Both the position numbers and the translations under genes were made by a program. Below are positions 54,059-62,353 of a DNA stretch of 64,000 nucleotides, piece by piece. Source of the stretch: Coleofasciculus sp. FACHB-T130 (GTDB taxonomy: Bacteria; Cyanobacteriota; Cyanobacteriia; Cyanobacteriales; FACHB-T130). The notes beneath the pieces were generated by a model. It ran no database searches. It saw nothing but the letters and a program-made list of their open reading frames with translations, and had not been told where the DNA came from. The DNA lies in assembly GCF_014695375.1 (NCBI RefSeq), contig NZ_JACJOG010000009.1, forward strand, positions 44,113-108,112, read 5' to 3'. The stretch's first letter is position 1. Every line of letters starts with the position of its first letter.

Positions 54059-55567
54059 CTACCCTTCAACACCCGCCGAAATACCACCAGTCATTAAATA
54101 ACCAACTTGTTCCACTGTGGCAGTGGCAGCATCTAAGATATCCACGAATTGTCCTTCATACATGACGGCAATGCGATCGCTCATTGCCATAATCTCTTCT
54201 AATTCTGTCGAAACATATAAAATTGCCGCACCTCGTTCTCGTTCAGCTAATAAGCGCTGCTGTACATATTCTGTCGCACCGACATCTAAACCGCGTGTCG
54301 GTTGCATTGCCACAATTAAAGCTGGGTTGCCAGAAAGTTCTCGTGCTAACACCACTTTTTGTTGATTGCCGCCGGACAATTGGCTAACTTTAATCGATGG
54401 ATTTTCAGCGCGAATATCAAAGTTTTCCATCGCCTCAGTCGCATGATGATTAATTACCTCATACTGGAGGAACCAACGGCGGCAAAATGGCAGAAACATA
54501 AAAGCTTTGAGAATGAGATTTCTGGCAATACTAAACCCCATCACCAAACCCATTTTCTGCCTATCCTCTGGAATATAAGCTGTAATTCTTCCTGTCCTCC
54601 CCCTTTTTAAGGGGGAGTTAGAGGGGGATCTCCGGATGGTTCCCGAAGTAATAGTACGCAAACCCGCAATCGCATCTGCTAACTCTCGCTGTCCATTGCC
54701 ATCAACCCCCGCAACGCCTAGTATTTCGCCTGCGTGGAGTTGAAAGGATATATCTTTCACAACCGGCAAATTCCGCTCATCCTCAACCTGCAACTTTTGT
54801 ACTTCTAGCACTACTTCACTAGAAGAACGAGCAGATTTATTTAGATGAAGTAAGATTTCTCTCCCTACCATCAAACGTGCTAATTCTTGAGTGTTCGTAT
54901 CTGCGGTTTTAGTTGTCGTCACCACTGCACCTCGGCGTAATACGGTGACAGTATCGCAAAGATTCATCACCTCTTCTAGCTTGTGACTGATAAAAATAAT
55001 CGTATGTCCATCTTTAGCAAGTTGGCGCAAGATAGACGCTAAAATCTTTACCTCTGGCGGCGTCAGCACCGCTGTTGGTTCATCCAATATCAGCAACTTT
55101 GCGTTGCGGTAAAGTGCCTTGAGAATCTCTACCCGTTGCTGAACTCCTACAGGTAAATCTCCGACTTTTGCAAATGGATTTACATCTAAACCATAAGACT
55201 GAGCGAGTTGCGCGCTCGCCTGCGCTTTCTCTTTTATATCTAGCCGCAAATCGAAGCTAGTTCCAAGAATAATATTTTCGGTTACTGACAGTTGCGGCAC
55301 CAACATAAAATGCTGGTGAATCATGCCAATTCCATGCGCGATCGCGTCACTTGCTGAAGCAATTTGCACTAGATTATCTTGCAAGTAGATTTGACCGGAA
55401 TCTGGCTGATAAAGTCCGCAAAGGATATTCATCAAAGTAGTTTTACCAGCTCCGTTTTCGCCCAGCAGAGCATGAATAGATCCGCAACTAACGCTCAAAT
55501 TTATGTTGTTATTAGCGATAAAGGTGCCAAAGCGTTTGGTAATACCTTCAAGACGTAAATAAGTCAT
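54059..55567 (-). CDS. BMP-type ABC importer ATPase (two-domain)
   Basis: The 502-residue protein has two nucleotide-binding domains, as in YufO/RbsA. The first has Walker A GENGAGKTT (about 35-43), a signature-like VGVQQRVEILKALYR and Walker B LLILDEPTAVLTP. The second has GVDGNGQRELADAI (modified Walker A), LSGGNQQKVVLAREL and ALIVAMQPTRGLDVG. Near residue 310 an insert SPSNSPLKRGRTGR lies before ITAYIPEDRQKMG and matches an intergenic repeat in the DNA; the frame is kept. Confidence 0.9.
   Translation of the reverse strand: MTYLRLEGITKRFGTFIANNNINLSVSCGSIHALLGENGAGKTTLMNILCGLYQPDSGQIYLQDNLVQIASASDAIAHGIGMIHQHFMLVPQLSVTENIILGTSFDLRLDIKEKAQASAQLAQSYGLDVNPFAKVGDLPVGVQQRVEILKALYRNAKLLILDEPTAVLTPPEVKILASILRQLAKDGHTIIFISHKLEEVMNLCDTVTVLRRGAVVTTTKTADTNTQELARLMVGREILLHLNKSARSSSEVVLEVQKLQVEDERNLPVVKDISFQLHAGEILGVAGVDGNGQRELADAIAGLRTITSGTIRRSPSNSPLKRGRTGRITAYIPEDRQKMGLVMGFSIARNLILKAFMFLPFCRRWFLQYEVINHHATEAMENFDIRAENPSIKVSQLSGGNQQKVVLARELSGNPALIVAMQPTRGLDVGATEYVQQRLLAERERGAAILYVSTELEEIMAMSDRIAVMYEGQFVDILDAATATVEQVGYLMTGGISAGVEG
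54597..54640. repeat. CCCCCTTTTTAAGGGGG repeat inside the ABC ATPase gene
   Basis: TCCTCCCCCTTTTTAAGGGG is followed by GAGTTAGAGGGGGATCTCC. It gives the SPSNSPLKRGRTGR insert without a frameshift. The same element is found at 34690-34775. Confidence 0.65.
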
Positions 55568-55656
55568 TTTTAATATTTTTTGCTAATTGGCTTAGCCAAT
55601 ATACCGCCGGGGAATTGATTCCCCGACGGGTGATAAGCGAAGAGATATCAACTGAA

Positions 55657-56721
55657 TTAAGCTTGCTTCACACACCGAGTATCCTTTCCCCCCTCTTTAC
55701 ACGCCTCAAATGTAACTTTCTTAGCTAATATTGCCTGCTTCGTATTAAGTGCTTTTTCCTCTACATTTTTTGGCACCATTGCCCCAAATTTACCAAGATA
55801 GAGAATCTCAGGATTTTCCAAACCAATTGTATAAATCTCACCTTTTAGATTGCCTTTCACAGCAAGATCGGCTAAGTATGCGATCGCTAAGTCAATTCGC
55901 TTCACCGCACTGGTTAATACTGCCTTTGGCGCAACATCCAGTTGATCTGTGGTATTGCCGAAAGCAAAAACTCCCTTCTCAGCGGCGGTTTGCAGCACCG
56001 CAGGAGAAGCATTATCCAGCCACTGATAAATCACATCAACGCCTGAAGAAATCAACGCTTGCGTCGCTTCCTTCGCCTTAGCCGCATCATTCCAATCGCC
56101 CGTATAACTGGCAGCGATTTTAATATCTGGTTTAACAGACTTCGCGCCTAACTCTAATCCCCGCAATTCTTCATCAGTTGCTTGAAAAGATTGAGCCGCT
56201 AGATAAGCCATTTTATTTGATTTTGTCATCAAGGCACCTATGATGCCGCACAGATAACTGGTTTGCAAATGATCGATTCGCAAAGACGCCATGTTATCGC
56301 CTTTCACCGTACCATTGACACCGACAAAGAACGTCTTCGGAAATTGCGCTGCTACCTGCTCAATTGCTGCATCAAATTGTCCCCCGTGGGCATACACTAA
56401 GTTGTAGCCACGACGCGCAAAGTCTGACAAAGCTTCTGCCTGATCCGCTTGTTCCACCTTCTCAACGTGAGCAATTTCAACTCCCAGCTTTTCTTTAGCA
56501 GTTGTCACGCCTTCATAGCCAGCCTGGTTCCAAGCTTTATCTGTGATAATCCCTGGCAAAACGATAGCAACTTTGAAATCCTTACCCGTTTTAGCAGAAG
56601 TATCCCCACTAGCTGCTGTTTCTGTCGGGGTAGGACTGCTATTGCAAGCCTTCAGCAATAGACTGGTACCCAAGGTAGCTGAACCATACAGGAGAAATTT
56701 GCGCCGACTATATTCCATCAT
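55657..56721 (-). CDS. BMP family substrate-binding lipoprotein with Tat signal
   Basis: The 354-residue protein starts MMEYSRRKFLLYGSATLGTS, a twin-arginine signal with a lipobox ending in C26 (LLLKAC). The mature part has KVAIVLPGIITDKAWNQAGY and YEGVTTAKEKLG, GYNLVYAHGGQFDAAIEQVA and VFAFGNTTDQLDVAPKAVL, of the BMP/PnrA nucleoside-binding fold. It is the first gene of the importer operon. Export would depend on the Tat system; tatC is at 17540. Substrate preference is not settled. Confidence 0.9.
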   Translation of the reverse strand: MMEYSRRKFLLYGSATLGTSLLLKACNSSPTPTETAASGDTSAKTGKDFKVAIVLPGIITDKAWNQAGYEGVTTAKEKLGVEIAHVEKVEQADQAEALSDFARRGYNLVYAHGGQFDAAIEQVAAQFPKTFFVGVNGTVKGDNMASLRIDHLQTSYLCGIIGALMTKSNKMAYLAAQSFQATDEELRGLELGAKSVKPDIKIAASYTGDWNDAAKAKEATQALISSGVDVIYQWLDNASPAVLQTAAEKGVFAFGNTTDQLDVAPKAVLTSAVKRIDLAIAYLADLAVKGNLKGEIYTIGLENPEILYLGKFGAMVPKNVEEKALNTKQAILAKKVTFEACKEGGKDTRCVKQA

Positions 56722-56910
56722 GCGATCGCCCTCAGATAAATAGTTTTAATGTAGTTACTTATTTTGAGCGATTCGGTGACGCGATCGCTATGCTAACGCC
56801 AGTCTATTTTTCCAACTGTTGGCTGAAAACAAAGTAACATCAAACTGAATAAACTGAAGAAGCGACAAAATTTGTCAGCAAATTCTAATCGTTAGTCTGT
56901 ATAGGGTGAG

Positions 56911-57342
56911 ATGGAATACATCAAAAAGAACAAAGAACTGTTGCGAGTGATTCTGTGTGTGTGTATCATCGGCGTCGGCATAGCGCACTTTGCCATCCCA
57001 GCACCATTTGTTAAACTCGTGCCGTCGCAACTTCCTTACCCTCTGGAACTGGTATATATCAGCGGCTTTTTTGAAATCCTGGGTGGGATTGGATTATTAG
57101 TTCCTCCCGTAAGTCATGCCGCGGCTTGGGGACTGCTGACTCTTTTCATCTTTGTTTTCCCTGCAAATATCAATATGGCAGTGAATAGTATCGACCTCAA
57201 TCCTATTCCAAACTCACCTTGGTTCCAAGCAATAAGACTTCCCTTCCAAGCAGTCTTAATTGCTTGGGCTTGGTGGTATACAAGACCAAGTGATGGGGAG
57301 AAGCAAGCTTCAATTATTCCATACAAACCCAAAACTGAGTAA
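56911..57342 (+). CDS. DoxX-like membrane protein
   Basis: The 143-residue protein has four membrane helices, with VIIGVGIAHF-type first helix (VCIIGVGIAHFAIPAPFVKL), YISGFFEILGGIGLLVP and NSPWFQAIRLPFQAVLIAWAW. This is the DoxX-like family layout. Its function is not known. It is divergent to the importer operon, 189 bases away. Confidence 0.8.
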   Translation: MEYIKKNKELLRVILCVCIIGVGIAHFAIPAPFVKLVPSQLPYPLELVYISGFFEILGGIGLLVPPVSHAAAWGLLTLFIFVFPANINMAVNSIDLNPIPNSPWFQAIRLPFQAVLIAWAWWYTRPSDGEKQASIIPYKPKTE

Positions 57343-57349
57343 GCAAAAT

Positions 57350-57465
57350 ATCTGGCGATTGAAATCGCGGCTACACAAACAAAGCCTGCCGACCCAGGCT
57401 GAATTGAGTCCGCGTAGGCGAACTTAGTTTGTATAGCCCCAGACTTCCAGTCTGTGGGTAATTTG
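57350..57465. repeat. dispersed palindromic repeat (copy 3)
   Basis: GCGGCTACACAAACAAAGCC, GTCCGCGTAGGCGAAC, TTTGTATAGCCCCAGACTTC and CAGTCTGTGGG appear in order. It is the mirrored form of the element at 53895-54035. It lies between the DoxX-like and ureidoglycolate-lyase-like genes. Confidence 0.65.
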
Positions 57466-57523
57466 CTTAGTTTTTTCGGATAACAATGACCGTTAAGATG
57501 ATGAAAATACAAACAAATTTGAT

Positions 57524-58018
57524 ATGAATACATCAAAAGCAGTGCAACAATTACACGCAGAATTGATAACACCAGAAAATTTTCGGCGTTATGGTCAAGT
57601 AATCTCTGCAAGTGTTGACGGCAAACTTTATGATTCCGAAGAAGCGCAGTTAAACCTGCAAAATGGAATTCCCCGATTTTACATTATGCGCCTGCACCAC
57701 AAAGGTCGCAAGTTTCACAAAATCACACGCCACGTCCAATGTACTCAATGCCTGGGTTCGCTGGAAGGAAAAGACTGGTTAATCGCGGTTGCGCCCCCAA
57801 ATAATAATACTGACCAACCGGCATTAGAGGAGATTACCGCTTTCCGCATTCCAGGGAATTGCTTTATCAAGTTAGAAGTCGGAACCTGGCACGCTGGGCC
57901 ATATTTTGAGCATGAATTTGTAGATTTCTACAATCTTGAACTCAGCGATACCAATGTAGTCGATCATTTCACCCATAACTTTCAGGAAAGTCATACGCTA
58001 GAGTTTGAGATTGTCTAG
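57524..58018 (+). CDS. ureidoglycolate lyase (AllA)-like protein
   Basis: The 164-residue protein has ELITPENFRRYGQVI, IMRLHHKGRKFHKITRHVQ and LGSLEGKDWLIAVAPP, then IKLEVGTWHAGPYFEHEFVDF, which together resemble AllA-like cupin proteins. The His residues in the middle and the WHAGP segment are the usual active-site region. In purine degradation AllA splits ureidoglycolate to glyoxylate and urea. Its closeness to a BMP importer, often for nucleosides or purines, suggests a scavenging role (inference). A small gene follows 11 bases later. Confidence 0.75.
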   Translation: MNTSKAVQQLHAELITPENFRRYGQVISASVDGKLYDSEEAQLNLQNGIPRFYIMRLHHKGRKFHKITRHVQCTQCLGSLEGKDWLIAVAPPNNNTDQPALEEITAFRIPGNCFIKLEVGTWHAGPYFEHEFVDFYNLELSDTNVVDHFTHNFQESHTLEFEIV

Positions 58019-58029
58019 GTAAATAAACA

Positions 58030-58305
58030 ATGAATATAGATGAAGCAAGAAACTTCTCTATGGGTTTAGGCCTCCCTCCGTTAGTGGGGACTCTGGCAGA
58101 AATCCAGGAGGCTGAACAAATTAGAGCTGAAAAGCTTAAACAAGTTCCCTGGCTTGAAGAAAACTGGGAAATTTATCTTAGTGAACTTGAAACTAGGTTT
58201 CTACCTGATGACTCTCTCCGGCAGCTAAAACTAGCAGATTCAGCCAGGTTTTGGATAGAAAATTGCGACCTAGACTTTTGGGAGCTGCTGGAATGGTGTC
58301 AGTGA
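58030..58305 (+). CDS. 91-residue acidic hypothetical
   Basis: The product starts MNIDEARNFSMGLGLPPLVG and is acidic and rich in Trp and Glu (VPWLEENWEIYLSELETRF, CDLDFWELLEWCQ). No known motif. It lies 11 bases after the AllA-like gene on the same strand, so it is likely in that operon. Confidence 0.5.
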   Translation: MNIDEARNFSMGLGLPPLVGTLAEIQEAEQIRAEKLKQVPWLEENWEIYLSELETRFLPDDSLRQLKLADSARFWIENCDLDFWELLEWCQ

Positions 58306-58390
58306 AGTTACTTTTTTTGTTCAACCCTCAATAAGCAAACTTCACACCAATTACGGCTACTCATACTCCATAGCTATGACAACAGCTCCA

Positions 58391-58624
58391 CTACTCGCTC
58401 TTGTCCATCACTTCGCCGCCAACTATTTCATAACCCCAGCTAGGATTGCGATTTGCAAGTTGCCTTGCTGCGTCATACTCCCCTAAACGACAAAGTTCAG
58501 CAAGATGTTGATATCCATCCTCTTTCTGTTGCTGAGATTTCGCTCGATTTATGTTTTTCCTTTCCTCATCTGAAAGAGAAGGACGCCCTAAAGAAAACGC
58601 ATCAATTTCACCAATTCGTTTCAT
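58391..58624 (-). CDS. small protein sharing a C-terminal WGY motif with its neighbour
   Basis: The ATG at 58624 follows AGGGTGGTAAAC, a good ribosome binding site that overlaps the stop of the upstream gene, and gives 77 residues (MKRIGEIDAFSLGRPSLSDE). The GTG at 58633 is a poorer start. The C-terminus, ARQLANRNPSWGYEIVGGEV, matches the end of the 437-residue neighbour (KQIAEHPEWGYGIVDSQVID). It is probably translated by coupling. Function unknown. Confidence 0.6.
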   Translation of the reverse strand: MKRIGEIDAFSLGRPSLSDEERKNINRAKSQQQKEDGYQHLAELCRLGEYDAARQLANRNPSWGYEIVGGEVMDKSE

Positions 58625-58634
58625 GTTTACCACC

Positions 58635-59948
58635 CTAAAAAGGAACTAAATCTATCACTTGACTATCAACAATTCCGTAACCCCATTCTGGGTGTTCGGC
58701 AATTTGTTTTTCAACCAGAGTTCTACCCATAGGGGTTTCGTAAGCTTCTTGTAAAGAAGCAAGAGTAGGAATGCTGCATCCTAAATTTTGCATTTCCTCC
58801 TCACAATTTTTCTGCTCTAAACTTAGATTAGTAATGTTGTCGGAACTAGATGATGCCAGCGAAAATTGAGGAGAAACCACCGCTAGCTTATCCATTACGC
58901 TCTGTTTTGTGATTGGAGGTTTCTCTGTAAAAGACGGTGGCAGGTATGGCGTAGCAACGCCTAATTTTTTCGCTTTTATTGCCTCATCTGCAATGCGATC
59001 GCACTTTCTCAAAAAACCATCCCATAAATCTTTTCCCACAACTGGATCTCTAAGTTCAGAACGTGCTTTAGATACTGCCACTTCTAGCGGCTCTCCTTTG
59101 TGGACGTAATACTGAATACGCTCTTCCTCAAAAGCTGGATATGGCACCCCTGGCTCAATTTCCCAGTCCCGCTTTATTTTCTGACTTTCTCCTAATGGAA
59201 TTCCAGTGGCAAATTCATCCCAGAATGGTGACACCACACCTTTTGTCATTCCATCTACAATTTTAAATACCCATCCAGAAGGGTTATGAACTCCCTGATT
59301 CTTGAAATATTCTAATAAAGCTCTTTGAAACTCCTCGAATTGCTCAGGAGATTTCCAAGGACCACTAAATTGGTAATTAGGTGCAACTTTCACAGCAATT
59401 TGCTGACGCTGTACTGGGAAAAATTTATCAGTTTTGCTAGTTTGAGCTTGAGGCTGTGAACCTTTAATCACTTCCACAGGGGTACGTGTTAGAGTTTCTG
59501 TTGTTAGCTCTGAATCTAAATTGTTTGAACTATTTTCAAAGTCAACTTTGGACGAACCAGTTTGACGTAAAGCAATTGTGTTTTTTGTAGGGAAATAAGA
59601 GACACTAGAAACTTCCTGCCAAAACTCATCCAATCTCTTTTCAAGAGCATCAATATCCGGCAAAAATTCCATTGCATTATTGTTACCACGAACCATTCGT
59701 TCTTTTAGAATATTTCGCTTCACAAGCTGAATCCGAGCCAGTTCCTGCTCAGTGCGGCTTAGACCAGTTTCATCTTCAATTTCATTAAAAGTTATTTTTA
59801 TCCACTCATTTGCATGACTCAGTTGAGACTGGCGGTGAATAAGGTTGCAAAAAAAAATAGAAGCTGTCACACCACCAGTAGCTTTAGCCATATTAGGGTA
59901 ATAGACCACAGAATTGCCCAAATATCGCAAAATTGCTCCGAATTTCAC
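58635..59948 (-). CDS. winged-helix-like accessory protein with C-terminal WGY motif
   Basis: The 437-residue protein starts with GTG; AGGAG lies nine bases before it. The N-terminal 110 residues include ATGGVTASIFFCNLIHRQSQ, KITFNEIEDETGLSRTEQEL and ARIQLVKRNILKERM, in the manner of winged-helix replication or plasmid/phage initiation proteins. The centre is low-complexity; residues 205-350 are a second helical domain (PEQFEEFQRALLEYFKNQ). The end, KQIAEHPEWGYGIVDSQVID, is shared with the next gene. The role in replication is inference. AT-rich flanks and the unusual content suggest an accessory region. Confidence 0.55.
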   Translation of the reverse strand: MKFGAILRYLGNSVVYYPNMAKATGGVTASIFFCNLIHRQSQLSHANEWIKITFNEIEDETGLSRTEQELARIQLVKRNILKERMVRGNNNAMEFLPDIDALEKRLDEFWQEVSSVSYFPTKNTIALRQTGSSKVDFENSSNNLDSELTTETLTRTPVEVIKGSQPQAQTSKTDKFFPVQRQQIAVKVAPNYQFSGPWKSPEQFEEFQRALLEYFKNQGVHNPSGWVFKIVDGMTKGVVSPFWDEFATGIPLGESQKIKRDWEIEPGVPYPAFEEERIQYYVHKGEPLEVAVSKARSELRDPVVGKDLWDGFLRKCDRIADEAIKAKKLGVATPYLPPSFTEKPPITKQSVMDKLAVVSPQFSLASSSSDNITNLSLEQKNCEEEMQNLGCSIPTLASLQEAYETPMGRTLVEKQIAEHPEWGYGIVDSQVIDLVPF

Positions 59949-60113
59949 CCGTATATACTCCTAATATAATTTTAATTAACTTGTAAAATAAAATCTTTTC
60001 CGCGAACCGAACAAAGGGTTATTGCTTGTCTACTACACTTACTTTCATAGCATCTTTTTAATCAGATGACTAAAGTTAACTACGATACTTCTCAACGAGA
60101 GCAATCGCGCTAT

Positions 60114-60815
60114 TTATTCCCCACGTTTCGCAATCCAACCACCGACGAGTAAGGCACTATAAAAGCGTTCCACCATCCCAAAACCAGCCTCTTCAAGCAG
60201 CGCAACGATCCGCTCTTCCGGCACTAAGTGGATATTTCTGGGAATATTTTCGAGTCTCTGCTGTACCTGTTCTGGAGGAATACCTTTTTTGAGAACGTAA
60301 TTCTTCAGGATTTCAAGCTTTCGTTCAACTTGACCCGAATTCGACTCCCCGTAGGAATCGACTAGCAGAAAAGTAGCACCTGGCTTGAGCCGTTGAGTGA
60401 TACTGCGAAGCATTGCCAGCTTGGTTCCGTCATCGGGAAAAAAATGCATGACTAGAATCAACGTGGCGGCGTCATACAAAATATCTTCAGGTAAGTCAGA
60501 CACAATGCCTTGATGCAGGCTGACGCGGTCCTGGAGTCCGGCTTTCTGGATGCGATCGCTAGCAATATTCATCATCTCCGGAGACGGATCTACTCCCAGC
60601 AGCCGCCATGAAGAATTTGCCTTACCCAGAATCTCAAGTTCTTTACCCGAACCCGAACCAGAAATTAACAGTGAGGACTCTTCCGGGAGGCGCACTTGAA
60701 GCACCGCCTGCAACAAATCGTGTATCAGCTCATATCCAGGCACCCAGAAAAGAATTTCTTTATCATAATTTCCGGCGCGTTCTCCCTCGAAAATAAATAC
60801 ATGCTGATTTGTCAT
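60114..60815 (-). CDS. class I SAM-dependent methyltransferase
   Basis: The 233-residue protein has SSLLISGSGSGKELEILGKA (motif I, with Ser in place of Asp), GVDPSPEMMNIASDRI and ATLILVMHFFPDDGTKLAML, which fits the small-molecule methyltransferase family. Substrate unknown. It is on the same strand as the accessory genes, 165 bases upstream of them, and lies in its own transcription unit. Confidence 0.75.
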   Translation of the reverse strand: MTNQHVFIFEGERAGNYDKEILFWVPGYELIHDLLQAVLQVRLPEESSLLISGSGSGKELEILGKANSSWRLLGVDPSPEMMNIASDRIQKAGLQDRVSLHQGIVSDLPEDILYDAATLILVMHFFPDDGTKLAMLRSITQRLKPGATFLLVDSYGESNSGQVERKLEILKNYVLKKGIPPEQVQQRLENIPRNIHLVPEERIVALLEEAGFGMVERFYSALLVGGWIAKRGE

Positions 60816-60936
60816 GTCTGCAAATTTATAAAAAACTGATAATTGCTAATTTCGGGTCATTGATAGCTGTTACTAGGAAGTAAATGGTAGATGCACTTTT
60901 CCTATCCCCAATTTTACTCCCATTCCCTATTATCAT

Positions 60937-61158
60937 TTAGCCCCCAACTTCTCCAATCAATTTTTTTAGATAAGCGGCTGCTTCTTTGGGTGTTAGCATG
61001 ACTACCTCATTTTTGCGAAGGATTTCGTACTGGTTACTTCGATAGCCGTGACCCAAAATCAGCCCTAAACTAACTGCTCTATTGCCAAGTTCGTTTAACT
61101 CATTGAAGCTCATCGCTTCAACTTCCATATTTAGTTGTTTAATGATTTCCTCATCCAT
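60937..61158 (-). CDS. 73-residue cyanobacterial hypothetical
   Basis: The product starts MDEEIIKQLNMEVEAMSFNE and has ILGHGYRSNQYEILRKNEVVMLTPKEAAAYLKKLIG. It is a soluble alpha/beta mini-protein. No motif known to me. It stands upstream of the methyltransferase gene on the same strand. Confidence 0.55.
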   Translation of the reverse strand: MDEEIIKQLNMEVEAMSFNELNELGNRAVSLGLILGHGYRSNQYEILRKNEVVMLTPKEAAAYLKKLIGEVGG

Positions 61159-61610
61159 GTCCTTAGGTCTCCGGTTAACATCTTAGATTTTTTACGTACA
61201 GTCAATTCCAATTCAAGGTGCTGATACTACACATCTGTTCTCCGTTTATTCTCTTGGGTGGTTAGGAGGAGCTTCATGTAGTACATCAAAATGAAAATGG
61301 TATAACTAAATCGCCGACGCAAGCGATCGCATCTGGGTGAAGCTAGTATTTTGTAGCCTCCTTACTCCCCCACACATCTCAGCTTTCATCCATTCTAGCT
61401 TTTGTCTATTTCTACTTTTTCTTTTTCACATCTTTCTAAAGGAATAGTTTTTACGAGACATTTTAAGCTTCTTTTTAGAAAAATTTAACATTTTTTTAAT
61501 AAAATCATTATCAATTCTCAGCTAAAAATCATTTGTCAGCCAAATTTTATTATAAAAATTAGCTTAATCTTTAAGAGTCAGCTTCCATATCTGTGTTATT
61601 GAGGTAGGTT
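61159..61610. other. promoter region of the TVP38/MerA-like operon
   Basis: The gap is AT-rich; no gene. At 61494-61512 lies a possible Fur-like element (AATCATTATC core), which could link the operon to metals. A HIP1 octamer and a poly-A/T stretch follow. No hairpin with a T-run is seen. Confidence 0.4.
61494..61512. promoter_or_regulatory. possible Fur-box-like site
   Basis: Against the 19-base consensus GATAATGATAATCATTATC, this window agrees at about 13 positions, mostly in the right half. It lies about 100 bases upstream of the TVP38 gene. This is a weak match. Confidence 0.2.
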
Positions 61611-62351
61611 ATGGAGAATGAATCAGTACAAAGCCCCTCCAGTTCAAAGATAAAACGGATTTTTGGTTTTTTTCTAGTTGCTGCTCTTATCCCTGCTCTC
61701 ATCTTTGCAGCTAAATATTTTAATGTCCAGGAACAGTTGAAGAGCGCTTTAGCGTGGATTGACAGCCTGGGATTTTGGGCACCCCTGACTTTTATTGTCC
61801 TCTACATCCTAGCCACCGTACTCTTCATCCCCGGCTCCATCCTCACCTTGGGAGCGGGTGTGGTTTTTGGTGTAATTTTAGGTTCAATTTACGTCTTCAT
61901 CGGAGCCACTTTAGGAGCCGCTGCTGCATTCCTCGTGGGGCGTTATTTGGCTCGTGGGTGGGTTTCCAAGCAAATAGAAAACAATCCCAAATTTAAAGTC
62001 ATCGACCAAGCTGTTGCCAAGGAAGGATTCAAAATTGTTCTTTTAACTCGGCTTTCACCTATCTTTCCCTTCAACCTTTTAAACTACTCTTTTGGAATCA
62101 CCCAAGTTTCCCTGAAAGATTATTTTTTAGCCTCTATCGGCATGATTCCAGGAACGATTATGTATGTTTATATCGGTTCTTTAGCTGGTAGTATTGCCAC
62201 AATTGGAGCAGTACAGCCCAAAAATACCGAAACTGAAATAGCCCAATGGGTAGTTCGTGTAGTTGGATTTGTTGCCACTGTTGCTGTGACGATTTATGTT
62301 ACGCGCATCGCTCGAAAAGCATTAGAAAAAAGCGTTAATCAGGAGGAATGA
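61611..62351 (+). CDS. TVP38/TMEM64 family (VTT domain) membrane protein
   Basis: The 246-residue protein has five to six membrane segments and the VTT domain motifs: FVLYILATVLFIPGSILTLG-like first half (YILATVLFIPGSILTLGAGV), GATLGAAAAFLVGRYLARGW and RLSPIFPFNLLNYSFGITQV. Members are now thought to move or scramble lipids or metabolites. Its stop is followed two bases later by the next gene's ATG at 62354. Confidence 0.88.
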   Translation: MENESVQSPSSSKIKRIFGFFLVAALIPALIFAAKYFNVQEQLKSALAWIDSLGFWAPLTFIVLYILATVLFIPGSILTLGAGVVFGVILGSIYVFIGATLGAAAAFLVGRYLARGWVSKQIENNPKFKVIDQAVAKEGFKIVLLTRLSPIFPFNLLNYSFGITQVSLKDYFLASIGMIPGTIMYVYIGSLAGSIATIGAVQPKNTETEIAQWVVRVVGFVATVAVTIYVTRIARKALEKSVNQEE

Positions 62352-62353
62352 TA

